A stretch of 64,000 nt of DNA, from the NCBI GenBank assembly GCA_017979445.1, contig CM030705.1:10194679-10258678 (forward strand), given 5' to 3'. A program made the translations under genes and the position numbers. The stretch's first letter is position 1. Every line of letters begins with the position of its first letter. This stretch comes from Akebia trifoliata. Lineage: Eukaryota; Streptophyta; Magnoliopsida; Ranunculales; Lardizabalaceae. A model generated the notes under the pieces. It saw nothing but the letters and a program-made list of their open reading frames with translations. It was not told the DNA's origin and did no database searches. Below are positions 11,368-23,060 of the stretch, in pieces.

Positions 11368-14118
11368 CTCCCCCTCAACACCAGCTCTTACTCTTTGCAC
11401 CATGTTGAGTTGACGACGAAATTTTTTGAACTTTGCCAGTACTCGATCCTTTTGTGAGTTTTCCACCTGACTATATGTTTCATCATGTTGTTGAGAAAAT
11501 CCTCGAGTCACCAATCTAGTCTTGTACCTCTCTATCGATCCATCTGGACAACGTTTTATGGGTTTCACATCTTTTGTCTTTGACACCAGATCCCAGGTCT
11601 GATTTTGCTTTAATGCTGTGATTTCTTCAAATATCTCAGGTTCTTTAGCAGTTGCTTCTTCAACTATGGTTGCATTGGCATATTTGGGATTTGGTTTACG
11701 AATTCTGTTTGACCTTCTTAGTTGTGACTGTGGAGTTGATAATTCCGTTTCTTCATGATGATCTTCTTGTTGATATACACCAGTTTCCCAAGGATTCTGG
11801 GCCAACTCTTGATCACCATCACTGTCATGCAGATCTCCAGCCTCATCTGAACTTGGTTGAATGTTGACAGTGTGCTCCTCCATCTTTTGTTGTAGTTTGT
11901 CTTCGAATTCTATTGAGTTTGGCAACACCTCTTTTCCTGAGGACCACCAAGAAGATGCTTCGTCGAATACCACATCTCGCGATGTATAACACCTTCCAGT
12001 TGTAGGATCACAGCATCTCTACCCCTTTCTCTGATTATCTTATCCAACAAAGATACACCTGACTGCTTTCTTATCGAACTTGCTACGTAAATGATCAGGA
12101 ACAAATACATAGCATACACATCCGAATACTCGAAAGTAGCTAACTGTAGGCTTTATGTCCCACAGTTTTTCAAAGGGTGAAACAAACTCTAACCTTGGTT
12201 GAGGAAGTCTGTTGATCACATGGGCTGCTGTTCTCATAGCTTCGGCCCAAAATTTTCCCGGTACATTCTTTGCATGTAGCATACTCCGACAAGTTTCTGT
12301 AAGATGTCGATTCTTTCTTTCTGCTACACCATTCTGTTGTGGTGTATTGGCACATGTATACTGACGACGTATTTTGCATTCTCGTAGGTATAGAGAGAAC
12401 TCGTCCGAGCTATATTCTCCTCCGTTGTCTGTGCGCAAGCAACAGATCTTCTTTCCTACTTCTCCTTCAACTATCTCTTTGAACTCTTTAAACTTTGAAA
12501 ATGTTTCAGATTTTTCTTTCATAAAGAAAACCCACACATACTTAGAGAAGTCATCAATGAAGGTTACCATGTACCGCATTCCGCCAATTGATGGTTGCTT
12601 GACTGGCCCGAACACATCAGAGTGAACTAACTCTAATGGTTCCTTTGCTTTAAACTTCGATTTCTCGTATGGCAATTGATGTGCTTTACCATACTGACAT
12701 CCCGCACAGACCGTGTCTATTCTCACGTCAAGCTGAGGAAGTCCCTTAAGCATCGACTTCTTTACCATTACACTTAGCTTGGAATAGCTAACATGACTCA
12801 ACCGCATGTGCCACAAATCTGCTGTCTCGTTCTTTCTTGTCTTGTCTACATATGCAGACTCTGCTGACATTACGTAAACTAACTCCAATCGTCGTCCCTC
12901 CATCGTTGGCTTTTCTGAGATTTTGATGTCACGATATACCTTCACATCTTGGGGACCGAACAAGACATAGTAGCCTGATGATGTTAATTGAGCTACGGAT
13001 AACAAATTTTTCTTCATTCCTGAAACATGGTAGACATCTTGAAGTGGCACCTGGTTAGAATTATAACGAGGTGTGAGTATCGTCTTACCGATGTGAGCTA
13101 TCGGTAACCTTGAGTTGTCAGCCGTCACCACCACACGACTTCCCTTGTACTCAGACAAGTTTTGCAACTTCTGTCTACCACCTGTCATGTGATTTGAGCA
13201 CCCCGAGTCTACAATCCAGTCATTCTCGTAGTCAATCCGTTCAGATGTAGCTGTAAGAGCTACTTCTTCTTCTTCCTTTACAAACGATGCTTCAGCATCC
13301 CATTCATCTTTAATTTTCTCTTTAGAACTGGAAGTAGCAGCATTACTTTCAGCATGCTTTTTCTTAGACCAGCAGTCTTTCGCCATGTGGCCCTTCTTCC
13401 CGCAGTTGTAGCAATCGCCTTCGAACCTTCTACTATTACCGTGATTCTTTGAAGCTCCCCCTGGACGAGAGCCTCCCTCTCTTTGATGACCTCTTATCTT
13501 GTCACCATTCGTTTTAGATCCACCTCTGACGTACTGCTTGAAGCTACCTTTACTTTTGCTTGTGTAAAGTGCTTCTTCCTTATCCTTCAACGAGACTCCT
13601 CCCATTTGCTTAGCCAAAGCTTCTTGACCAACAAGCAAATTTTTGAACTCAACAAGTGATGGTTGTGTCGGCCATCCTTGTACTGCAGCAACAAAGCCTC
13701 GGTATTCAGGTCGCAAACCATGGATAATTATTCTTTTTATCCTGGTTTCTCCAATAGCAGCGTTCGGATCTAACTCTGAAATTTCACGGCATATTGACTT
13801 CACCTTATGAAAGTATTGGGCGATCGTCATATCACGTTGCGCCATTGATAGCAGCTCGTTCTCGAGAAGTTGTAACTTTATATCGTTCTTCTTTGAAAAG
13901 AGTGTAGCGAAGGTATCCCATGCTTCTTTCGGTGTTTTGACATCTCGAATGTGCTCTAACATTTCTTCTTCAATTGTAGTTTTTAAAGCAAACATCGCCT
14001 TGCCTGCTTTAATCTTCCATTTTCTCAAGATGCCATTGGCATCTTCTGTTGTCGGTTGTGTAACTTCACTACCACCGACAATCTCCCAAAAGTCTTGACC
14101 TTGTAGGTAAGACTCCAT
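11368..14118 (-). pseudogene. Copia gag-protease-integrase polyprotein, with stops and RT deletion
   Basis: The start codon at 14118 opens a 692-residue frame to 12040. Domains in order: UBN2-type gag (about residues 1-190), CCHC zinc knuckle [14 protein letters not shown] (about 236-249), retropepsin motif [15 protein letters not shown]-pre-integrase LWHMRLSHV and CAGCQYGK, then a DDE integrase core with [15 protein letters not shown] and [10 protein letters not shown]. In-frame TAA (12040-12042) and TAG (12019-12021) break it. The same frame then continues to an RSNRIRKPNPKY linker and the first part of the RT domain (RLVTRGFSQQHDETYS), where it jumps to sequence near the polypurine tract. 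RT catalytic motifs and RNase H are absent. Confidence 0.9.
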
Positions 14119-14315
14119 GCATGTTGCTCACGTGTTGTAGTTTTAGTTGTTGAGCTTCTTGATTCCTCCAACTACTTGAAGGTCACCCATCGTGCTGACA
14201 GAGCTTCGACTGAACGGAACAAACTTGACTAACGATCTTGTTGAGTAGTAAACTCCTCACGACTCAAGATAACTCCACCAAAATCGATCCTTGCCAACCT
14301 GGCTCTGATACCAAT

Positions 14316-14850
14316 TGTTGAGAAAAAATCTAGAGTACTCGACTCTAAATACTCAAATGTTGGATATAAACAAGTAAACGATTTACTTGTACTATACCCT
14401 CAATAAAAATATCACTCACAAGTTAAAGAAGAAAATAACACTCTATTAAGAAGAATACACTTTTACAAACACTCACACTTTTTACAACCTCTCAAGACCT
14501 CTTACTCACAACTTATTTCTCACAACTTGTTTCTTACTACTTGATTACAAAATGAGAGGACTCACCCCTATTTATACTAGTGGCACCTCCTTAACTAATG
14601 GTTAGGATTGTGCCAACACATTCTTAATCTAATGGTTATAATTTTGTCATCTAGAACTTTCTAAAAATATCTATTAGTCTAGAGTTTTCTACCAAAATAT
14701 CTATAATTCTGGAATCTTCTATTTTCCTCTTATCTAAAGACATCTAGAGTTTTCTCTAGGAAGATTCTAGAAATTGGGCTATAAATAACTATTGAGCTTG
14801 GACAATAAATGTGGGCTTTTCCCAATTTGGGCTGGTGTTGAATTGTAACA
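14316..14850 (-). repeat. Copia 5' LTR
   Basis: 535 bp; plus strand runs TGTTGAGA...TTGTAACA. It is followed outward by target duplication TATTA and inward by the initiator-Met tRNA primer-binding site. Confidence 0.93.
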
Positions 14851-16235
14851 TATTATTCTATCAAGTTCGACCACATTGGGTCTGGAATCAAGTAGGTTTA
14901 CCATTGTATCGATTCTAATTTGACCATATTTTTTCAACATATATTTATTTACCTGCATCTCCTCTGGATCACGGCTGACTAAGAAAGAGTCTGCACCCAG
15001 TTGTTCGATTGCTTCCTTCTTCTTGCTAGCAGAAGTGCTGATTACTGTGACCTTCATCCCAAAAGGCTTGGCAAACTTCACAGCCACATGACCAAGTCCA
15101 CCAAGCCCCACTACACCCAAATGTTTACCAGGATCACTGAATCCATAGAATTTCATTGGGCTGTAGACTGTAATACCAGCGCACAACAGCAGTGCACCCG
15201 CATCTAGTGGCATGTTGTCCGGAAAATGGACAACAAAGTGTTCATCCACAACAATCTTATCGGAATATCCACCATATGTTCTCGTGCCATCAACGTAGTC
15301 AGCATTGTAGGTGAGTATAAATTTGGGGCAGTAATTCTCTAAGTCCTGAGCGCAACTATCACATGAATGACAAGATCCAACCATGCACCTGCTTTATCCC
15401 CCACTTTTAATTTGGTTATGTTGCGTCCCACCTCTGTCACTAGGCCTACAATCTCATGTCTACACAACTGGTTAATATTGTTGATTTTGGTATTATGAGT
15501 TACTAGGTGGATAGGAAGCACGTCTTTTAAAAGGTCAAGTGAATCCAGCAAAGTTGTTCGCTAATCTCTTCGCTTAACTTTTATTATGAGTCCATTGATC
15601 ATATATTAGATGAAAATGGTTTGAAGAGAAATGTGTTTCAAAATGAATATTGAGTTCTAATGTTAGATGAATAAATAATGTTTAAGTGATGTTGTACTGT
15701 AACATGGTAATTGGTAACAGTCGTTACATGCAGCATTAAATATAGTTTATAAACACAGTTAAAGGAACTAATAAGTCGTGATCCAGAATGGTGTCCTGTT
15801 CCGATAGCAACCTAGAGTTTCTATGGGGCACTTTTTGATTGGAGATTAATCACATGTGGCTGTGATCATGTAGAAAACGGCTTAATTAGGAGCCTGGGGT
15901 CTTTTAAATGGAAGCAGATCCCCTGTGACACAAGTTCCTGTACCACACTTTCAATAGATAAGAGAGAGTCATACTAGAAAAAAATTGACACCCCAGCCGT
16001 GTGTTTACAAATAACGGCTACTAAACTCCTAATATTTTAGGTTTGCAATTTAATTGCATCACTGACGTGGCGTTCTTTCAACCGTTGAAAGTGTGCTACA
16101 AGAACCTCTTGCTATAGAGGATTTGCTTCCCTTTTCCTTTAAACTCCAACGGTCCTAGCAAAAGATGCCACATAGATTCTGCTCCTACTAGGAAACTGAC
16201 ACGGTTATGGATCCTGATACATTCCAAAAGAATAA

Positions 16236-16389
16236 TGTTGAAGTGACCTCAAGCTTGTACCTCAAATTGCACTTTACTGCAAGAATCACTTATGTTTTTC
16301 ATCGAGATATGAGTGAAAAAGCAATCTATGATTCCTACACACTTCCACGTCAAGAAAGTGCGATATGAGGTGCAATCATTACTCCAGCA
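16236..16389. mobile_element. Foldback MITE, TGCTGRRGTRACA family (diverged)
   Basis: Left end TGTTGAAGTGACCTCAAGC, right end ATTACTCCAGCA. Inner arms ACCTCAAATTGCAC and GTGCGATATGAGGT are complementary. Confidence 0.5.
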
Positions 16390-16916
16390 TGATTCTTTCC
16401 AAAAAGTAAAAAAGAAACATAATCAATACTAGTACCATTACAGGATGTGTTATTCGTTAAAATCATGATTCCATGGTAAATGACCAAGGAAAGATTATGG
16501 ATTCATAAAATGGGTCAGATTGTATCTAAAATCTAAGTGATCCGAAATTCGAATTTATGGGGGTTTGGGCCATTGGAGTAGATCCAAATCAAAAAATGGG
16601 TCGAAGATGGTTTGATGTCACTTGATCTGAATCAAATATGGATCCATCCCTATATCCATCTAGATCCAAATGATATATTTATTTAAAAATTATGTTTTTG
16701 GGTTTTTCAAAATATTATTTTCTATTATTTTAATGCACTGTGAATTCTAATAAAATAAAAGGATTATATCGATAAAATAGAATAGCATTGGAAGAAAAGT
16801 ATAGCACAAAAAAAAGGTTGGAAGGGACTGGAATTATTTTACCTAGCCCAAATCAAGAAATACAAGTTGGGCCGAGTTGTTGTGGAGCCTAAGAATATCG
16901 GTCAATAAGGAGGTAT

Positions 16917-17219
16917 TGTTAATCAAGCCACACGTTCTCACCCCCGAAAGAAATTTTATCCAGGAGTATTTTCATTGTTTCACTAATATTATATATAACC
17001 CTAATTTGATTTCCTGGGATATTTATATTTCTTGTTCTTAATAATCTTAGTAAGAGGGTGTAATCTGTAATTGTGAGTTTTCTCTCCATGGTGAAATCAG
17101 TGCGATCCATAAATGTACCTCAAACTTGAGAGAGTCATGTAAAAATTTATGTTTCTGTGTGTGATTTGTATTTCATTTCGATTCATTTCTTGGTTCGATT
17201 GCCCTTGTTTTCTCAACAT
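16917..17219 (+). repeat. Possible solo LTR
   Basis: A block with TGTTAATCAAGCC at the left and TTTTCTCAACA at the right has the general look of a copia LTR. Flanks GGTAT and TGATT do not match, so the borders are uncertain. Confidence 0.35.
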
Positions 17220-18245
17220 GATTTGGATCCAATTTATCTATGCGAAAACGAAATAATTTGGATAAGTTTTATCTAGTAGGATTCAAGTGGATTAGAATAT
17301 GGTTTCTGATCTAAATAAAAAATCCAAATCTGAATATGGATATTCTCAAATCCTGCCCAAGTCTGACCCATTTAAACCCTTATGATGAAAATAAAAAGAT
17401 GAGAGTACTCAGGAACCATCGGATAGACAGAAATGCCCCAGTTATTCTTAATGGAGTGAAGGTCTGTATGGCAGATTCCACAGAAGAGTATCTTTATGGT
17501 AATGTCATTGTCCCCATTAGCCCTGCAAACAAATTAAATCGATCAATTACATTGCCCATGGCTAAATCATAGATATTAAGGAATGATTAAATAATTTATC
17601 CAGAAAAGATTAAAATATGAACAATCGGCTATATAGGACTATTGGGTCATGGAGATGTGCTTTCCAAGATCATCCTCAATTGAGAACTCCTTGGTAGGGG
17701 TGTCAATGGGTCTAAGATACTTAAAACTGTAACCATTATAATTCCAGTTCTTGTTGGCTCCAATTCTGACTTTAAAATAAGTGTAATCAGAACCCCCATC
17801 AGTTCCGGTTCTCAAGAATAGTCAAGGGAAAAAAAAATTCAAAATCATTATAAAGCGTTTTCCCTTATAATAAAAAAAATAATAATATGCTATGTACTAA
17901 GTATCAACTTAATTATAACTTATTCCATTAAAGATGTAAGTTAGTCATTTTTTTTCAAAAATTAAAAAGCATCTTCTTTACAAGTAATAAATTTTTAGAA
18001 GAGATGAACCATTTTCAGTTTCAATGCATAATTTATATAAACTAGGAGGTGGTATGTGCAAACACACATATATTAAGAGGATTTATTTTTAATTTAAAAT
18101 ATTGATTAAAGGGTTTTTGATGATCACATAGTGATGAAAGAGGATAATTTTGAAAAGTAAGCAAATAATTTTATGGTTGTAGGTTGCAATTTTCATGTTT
18201 TTTTTTCTTCTAAAATGACTTTAATTATATTAAATTTAAAGAAAA

Positions 18246-18410
18246 TGCCGAAGTAACATTAAAATGTACATATATTCTCACATCGTTGATGTGGATGTAT
18301 GTACAAAACCATAGATGCTTTCATCAAGAAACGAGTGAAAAGTATCTATGGTTATGTTTGCACCTCCACAACAACAATGTGAGAATCAATGTACATTTTA
18401 ATGTTACTCA
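18246..18410. mobile_element. Foldback MITE, TGCTGRRGTRACA family
   Basis: Left arm TGCCGAAGTAACATTAAAAT pairs with ATTTTAATGTTACTCAC at the right, around a centre with ACCATAGATGC and GCATCTATGGT-like arms. It lies in intron 1 of the third CAD copy. Confidence 0.6.
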
Positions 18411-18509
18411 CTCTAAATTTAAATATCGTTGCTCAATTTTGGTGTCAAACCACTTCTTCTCCACCTTCCTTCATTCAAATACTAAAGATATTAAAGAACT
18501 TTATATAAA

Positions 18510-18821
18510 ATAGAAATTGGAGTCCTTGTATTGATTTAACCTATTTTCTTTATAGTGAAATCGAACTTCAATGCTACCTTCGTGGAATACCCTTTTGGTG
18601 AACCACATAAAATATCGTGTTGGGGTATTGTGTTCTTAATCTTTTATTTCTATGGTTGTTTATATTCTTTGTATTTTCTAAAATTAATTAGGTTATCCTT
18701 CATTACTATTATCAAACAAGGTCTTGGAAGGTGTAGTATATAAGATATTTAGTTAAGTACCTAATAGATATTTGATCAAATTACTGAGTGAATTTCACAA
18801 GGGTGTTCACATACATAACAA
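18510..18821 (-). repeat. Truncated LTR, same family as the solo LTR at 25217
   Basis: The reverse complement begins TGTTATGTATGTGAACACCC and follows the 25217-25806 LTR (TGTTGTGTATGTGAACACTC) through the ACCTATTGGGTACTTAAC and CACTATGAAGAAAA segments. The far end is lost near 18510. It sits in intron 1 of the third CAD copy. Confidence 0.6.
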
Positions 18822-18990
18822 TTTTTATTAAAATATTCTCAAATCCAACAGAAATCATCAATCAAACTAACTTCTTGCAATATTTCATGAACTAACAGAT
18901 GATGGACCAATAATTTGATCAGAATTTGATTTAAAAAATTTTAAAAAACATAAATATTTTTCTTAATTTTTTATTTTCATAATATAATAT

Positions 18991-19040
18991 GAGAGCTTCA
19001 ATTGCCACACTACTTTTACTAAGAAGGCATAGATTCTCTC
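18991..19040. mobile_element. Short MITE of the GAGAGCTTYWATTGCCACAC type
   Basis: GAGAGCTTCAATTGCCACAC at the left and AGATTCTCTCTATAAT at the right. It is about half the length of the copy at 8821. Confidence 0.4.
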
Positions 19041-19152
19041 TATAATATTAAATTTCAATTTAAATTATTTGTTACCTAATAAAATAATTATAGTCTTATT
19101 TTAAAAATATAAATCCTATACCGAATCAACTTAATATTATTAAAGGAAATGT

Positions 19153-19399
19153 CAGGGGCGGAGCTAGTAAGGAGCTGATGGGTCAATTGCCCCACAGAAC
19201 TTTGAGACACCCCTATATTTTCAACTAATTACATATCCCATTTGTCCTCACTCCCTCACCTCTCTCCCCATTTGCCCCCACACCCTCATCTCCCTCCAAT
19301 TTTTGCCCCCACACCCTCACCACCCTTCATTCAAGTTCTTCAACTATACAACTAATCATAGTTTGCCCCCACTACAAGAAAATCCTTGCTCCGCCCTTG
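19153..19399. mobile_element. hAT-like MITE, CAGGGGCGGAGC ends
   Basis: Starts CAGGGGCGGAGCTAG and ends TTGCTCCGCCCTTG, with an interior rich in TTGCCCC motifs. It is the same family as 26687-26936, which has a clean 8-bp duplication. Here the flanks GGAAATGT and GAAAGGTC match only partly. Confidence 0.6.
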
Positions 19400-19720
19400 G
19401 AAAGGTCCCTGTCAATTATTATTTTTTATTTTAAAGACACCTATCAGTCCTCCCAATTCTCGGAAGAAATTATGATTTTTATGTAAGCGAACTATGTTGG
19501 CCCAATCAAAAGTAGATACGCTTCCGAGAATCATTTCTTACGTGAAAGAGTTCACATGATGAGAGCACAACTCCATTAGTGACGGATATGGTACACGACA
19601 GAGACAAACTATATAAGTATACCTTCTAGAGAATTTAAATGGGGAGAGGACACCAGACGCATCTTTCGCTGCCCATCCAAACACCTTTTGTGGGTGTTCC
19701 TCTTCTGGAGATTTCGTCAT

Positions 19721-20353
19721 TTTAGCTTCACACGAGAGTGTGAGAGAGAGATGGGAGTAGTGGTAAAGTTGTGTGAATGTATGTGGTGGTATATATATTA
19801 TATTTTAAGATCCACACAGCGTCAAGAGTACCGCTTTGTTGGGAGGAGGAGACAGAAGATTCCTAGAGATTTTCGAAAAGGAGTCAGGATTCAGAACGGT
19901 GTCCCGTTCCTATAGAATAAGAACATTGTCTATGTGGCGTGTTTTGGTAGGAGTTTAAGACACATACGACTCCTGACCAAGTCATTTTTATATGACACAG
20001 TCCACAACTCCAATAACAACGTACTAAGTAGACACTGTATTTGCTTATAGGATATTGGATCGCAATTCTTTTTGTTATGACCAGGCTCTTCGGGATCCAA
20101 TACTTAGGGATCTAACACCAATTCTGAAATTGATTTTTTATTTTTATTTATTTTTTATTGTTGATGTAGGCCCACAAGCAGAGGCAAGGCAAGTGACTTC
20201 TTAGAATACCATTTGTCTCTCCAAATCTCCCGTTCATGCCATGTCCCATAAACCACACTTTCTGTAAGTAGGGTTATTTGTTTTTGTAGTTATTTTTTTA
20301 ATTATTACTCAAAGGTGCATATGCAAATGCACATGTATCTAAAGGGCTTATTT

Positions 20354-20356
<3 letters not shown>
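19721..20356. other. Leader/upstream region of the third CAD copy and intergenic sequence
   Basis: 19735-19815 carries the GA-rich leader and a TATA-like run at about 19789-19803 (plus strand TATATATATTATATTTTAAG) in the position seen for the other copies. Beyond 19870 I recognise nothing except AT-rich intergenic sequence. Confidence 0.4.

Positions 20357-20402
<46 letters not shown>
20357..20402. repeat. (TA)n microsatellite
   Basis: An uninterrupted TA run of about 45 bp at the left border of a nested-palindrome element. Confidence 0.9.
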
Positions 20403-20405
<3 letters not shown>

Positions 20406-20780
20406 AAATGTTTAGCAACAAACATTTTGACAAACATTTTGGCAAAACATTTTTGAAGATATGGGTTACAGGTTTTGGAATGGGCTGATTTTTGGTGGGG
20501 ATGATCTCTACAGGGAATAGATCATCATCACCAAAAATCAACCCATTCCAAAACTTCTAACCCATCAAAAATGGTTTACAAAAAATGGACGGTTCACAAT
20601 TTTTCAACCTGTTAACTTGGGGCTAGAAGTTTTGGAATGGGCTGATTTTTGATGAGGATGATCTCCTCACCGTAGAGATCATCCTCACCAAAAATCAGCC
20701 CATTCCAAAACCTCTAACCCATGTTTTGAAAAATGTTTTGCCAAAATGTTTGTCAAAATGTTTGTTGCTGAAAGGGACCC
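20403..20780. mobile_element. Nested-palindrome (TA)n-inserted element, 378 bp
   Basis: GGGAAATGTTTAGCAACAAA at the left and its complement ending GCTGAAAGGGACCC at the right, with (TA)n on both sides. Contains two hairpins built on GGAATGGGCTGATTTTTGG and its complement, separated by a small palindromic spacer (TGGACGGTTCA). Exactly the same length as the element at 48837-49214. Confidence 0.85.
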
Positions 20781-20992
20781 ATATATATATATATAAAAGA
20801 TCGTATTCAGTGGACATCTACAAATGATAATAATTTTTACATCACTTGGATGTCATCCATTTTACAAGATCCAACAGCATGTGTTGTAGAAAACATTAAA
20901 AAAATGGATACCATCTAAGAGATTGTGTAAAAATAATTGCCAATTTAGGCGATTGTTAAAGACACTTAGCAATTTAGCTAGGGCAACAAAGT

Positions 20993-21793
20993 TTTTTTTT
21001 TGTTCTATATAGGTTAGAAGTTTCAGAATGAGCTGATTTTTGTTGAGGATAATCTTTATGGTGAGCAGATCATCTTCACAGAAAATCAGCCTATTATGAA
21101 ACTTCTACCTAAGGGTGTTAATTAAGCTCATCAGCTCGCTAGCCCAGCTTGTCCGACAAAACAAGAGCTAGGGCCTTCATATGGAGCCCACAAAGGAAGG
21201 GCCGAGCTTAGTAACTTTTAACCCATAAAATCTGGGTTGGGCTAGGGCCCTATAATGCCCAGCCCGCTACTCAATCTTATAAAAATATTTATAATATATT
21301 TAATTAGAAAAATATCTTTCTAATAAAAGTAAAATATATTGTTTAGCTACAATTTAACCCTCATCCATGAACATTATAGGTTAATAAGACATTAATTTCA
21401 ATGTCGATTGGATGGTCTTCAAGCACAAAAAACGTTATTTGAAAAATGCATTTTTTTTTCCATTAAAAATATTACATTTTAGTCATTTTATTCGGCATGA
21501 GCAAAGCCCGAGCCTATTAGGGCCAGGCTAGGGCTTAGTTGACATGGGCCCAACACTACTATCAGGCTGGTCTACATAGAACCCATCTCTTTAGGGCTGA
21601 GTTAGGAATCTACCAATCCCGACCCAAACCCATCTATTGACACCCTTACTTTTAACCCATCAAAATAAGTTGAAGAATTGTGGACCATTCATTTTTTTTT
21701 TTTTTTTTTTTTAAAATCACTTTTGAGGAGAATCATCCTCACAAAATCAGCTCATTTCAAAACTTCTAATCCATATAGGACAAAAAACTTTGG
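20993..21793. mobile_element. Old nested-palindrome element split by a hAT insertion
   Basis: The left half (about 20993-21109, GTTAGAAGTTTCAGAATGAG hairpin) and right half (about 21657-21793, ending near AAAACTTCTAATCCATATAG) belong to one diverged member. The 539-bp element at 21110-21648 interrupts it. Ends are indistinct. Confidence 0.55.
21110..21648. mobile_element. hAT-like nonautonomous element
   Basis: Ends TAAGGGTGTTAATTAAGC and TATTGACACCCTTA are inverted repeats. Flanks CTTCTACC (21102-21109) and CTTTTAAC (21649-21656) are an 8-bp duplication with two mismatches. The interior has GGGCTAGGGC-type motifs and no coding sequence. It lies inside another repeat, confirming it as an insertion. 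Confidence 0.65.
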
Positions 21794-21886
21794 CAATGGC
21801 ATAGGTGGGTGCCCAAGCTAAATCGCAAGGTGCCTATGACACTCGCCTTAGTTTAAGATGTCACCCAAACAAATCCCATACCAAAT

Positions 21887-22175
21887 GAGCACCTATACAT
21901 ATGGACTGCATCTCCATGTGGCACCCAAAAATACGGTCAAGTGCCACATGAATGTAGAGCATAAAACTTTACGAACACCCAAAAAAGAAATTTTAAAAAA
22001 GACATTTTCACCATGTGAAAATATGGGTTATATAGATTGAAAGAGCACATATCTATATGGACTACATCTCCATGTGGCACCCAAAAATGCGATCACATGC
22101 CACATGAATGTAGAGCATAAAAATTTATGAACACCCAAAAAGGAAATTTTGTAAAAGACATTTTCACCAGTGGAT
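21887..22175. repeat. Two-copy tandem repeat, 156-bp period
   Basis: GAGCACCTATACATATGGAC at 21887 recurs as GAGCACATATCTATATGGAC at 22043. The following ATCTCCATGTGGCACCCAAA, ATGAATGTAGAGCATAAAA and GACATTTTCACCA blocks recur at the same spacing. Confidence 0.75.
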
Positions 22176-23060
22176 TTAATTTTTAAATTTGTGACTGTCC
22201 ATTTTAAAATTTGAGATTTGGCACAAAAAAGGTGTTTTTTTAATTATATTTTTAATAAATCTAATCTAGACGATAAACCTATAGGGCTGAGGTGCCATTT
22301 GGACCTAAGCAGTCCACATGGCCCAAATGAGAGGATAAGTCTAGGCTCGACATGGTCTTTCGGTCCATGCAACCTCTTCCCACAACGCTTGGCAACGATT
22401 GTATATGGCAGCCAGCAACCAACTCTATAATGGTTTTTACTCTGGTATCCTTCTTTTTTGGCCACCAAGTAATTTTTTCCTTGGTGCCCACTTCGTAACA
22501 ACTTTTTCTTTGCTACCCTTTTTCTTAGGCTCCTAGATAGTCCGTTTTCTTAGTTGCTCATTCCAAATTTGAACCTGAGATGTAGTGTTAGCACTGATAC
22601 CCTAACAAGGGATTGAAGACATTTTATTGAAAACGAGGTTGAATAGATTAACATAATTTTATTAAGAAATTGATCAATTTCTAATGAATGTCTAGAGACT
22701 GCTAGTGTGGCATTCGTCATCTATTTCTGATTATATTTTCTTTGTTGAGAACTGCTACTTCTTTTGGTCTTGTTTCAGTTTCTCTAGTTGTCTGTCTAAG
22801 TCCATCAATAACATATTTGAAGGTTGGTCCTGTCTAGGTCTTTCTTGCTTGGTAGAGTAAGCAAGGTTGTTTCTAGCTTTCTTGATAACATGTAAGTTCT
22901 GGATCAATGTGGGAAATTTCCAAAATGAGGAAAGTCACAAAAACAATCATTAAGAACATCTCATCAAATAAGATTGTTGTTGCCATCTACATTGACTAAT
23001 TGTCTTCTTTCCATCTTATATTAGAGAATGCCTTGTTTTCTACATTTAGCTTGCTTTCCC
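22176..23060. other. Intergenic, no gene recognised
   Basis: Overlapping short frames on both strands (22218-22501) look accidental. No exon, LTR or MITE borders were identified. Confidence 0.35.

Larger units (their letters stand above)
10833..14850 (-). mobile_element. Full-length but internally deleted Ty1/copia retrotransposon
   Basis: Two 535-bp LTRs (10833-11367 and 14316-14850) differ at 6 positions (98.9% identical by my count). The 5-bp target duplication TATTA lies at 10828-10832 and 14851-14855. On the minus strand a primer-binding site (TTGGTATCAGAGC, complementary to initiator-Met tRNA) abuts the right LTR at about 14303-14315, and a polypurine tract (TTGAGGGGGAG) abuts the left LTR at 11368-11378. 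It sits in intron 3 of a CAD pseudogene in the same orientation, so it landed after that duplicate arose. Most of the reverse transcriptase and RNase H is missing, so it could move only with help. Confidence 0.95.
15461..17408. other. Intron 2 of the third CAD copy, repeat-filled
   Basis: The expected intron-2 homology is at about 15462-15740. It then holds an unidentified block (about 15775-15965), a foldback MITE (16236-16389), a possible solo LTR (16917-17219) and flanking sequence around it. No coding sequence is seen. Confidence 0.5.
10218..19720 (-). pseudogene. CAD copy with all five exons, two frameshifts and a copia element in intron 3
   Basis: Exons in coding order: 19623-19720, 17409-17522, 14953-15459, 10580-10735, 10218-10417. 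Exon 1 opens [16 protein letters not shown]. Exon 3 is 507 bp, 7 short of 514: a deletion between GGTG direct repeats in the GVGCLVGS codons (about 15385-15395). Exon 4 is 156 bp, 2 long: a CT insertion in the SAVHPLLP codons (about 10686). Exon 2 ends GA instead of GG, so the Gly of the invariant GHE zinc motif becomes Glu. The exon 3 3' flank is closest to that of the intact copy at 29715, so these two are probably a recent duplicate pair. Intron 3 holds the 4-kb retrotransposon 10833-14850. Despite its full exon set it cannot encode the enzyme. Confidence 0.88.

Noticed and set aside
14779..15384. A 201-residue dehydrogenase-LTR fusion protein
   Set aside because: The frame simply reads through the exon 3 donor into intron and LTR; the donor GT is intact, and the exon is already frameshifted upstream.
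22218..22501. Overlapping 70-85-residue frames on both strands
   Set aside because: No family features, no splice context and mutual overlap; likely chance in a GC-richer patch.
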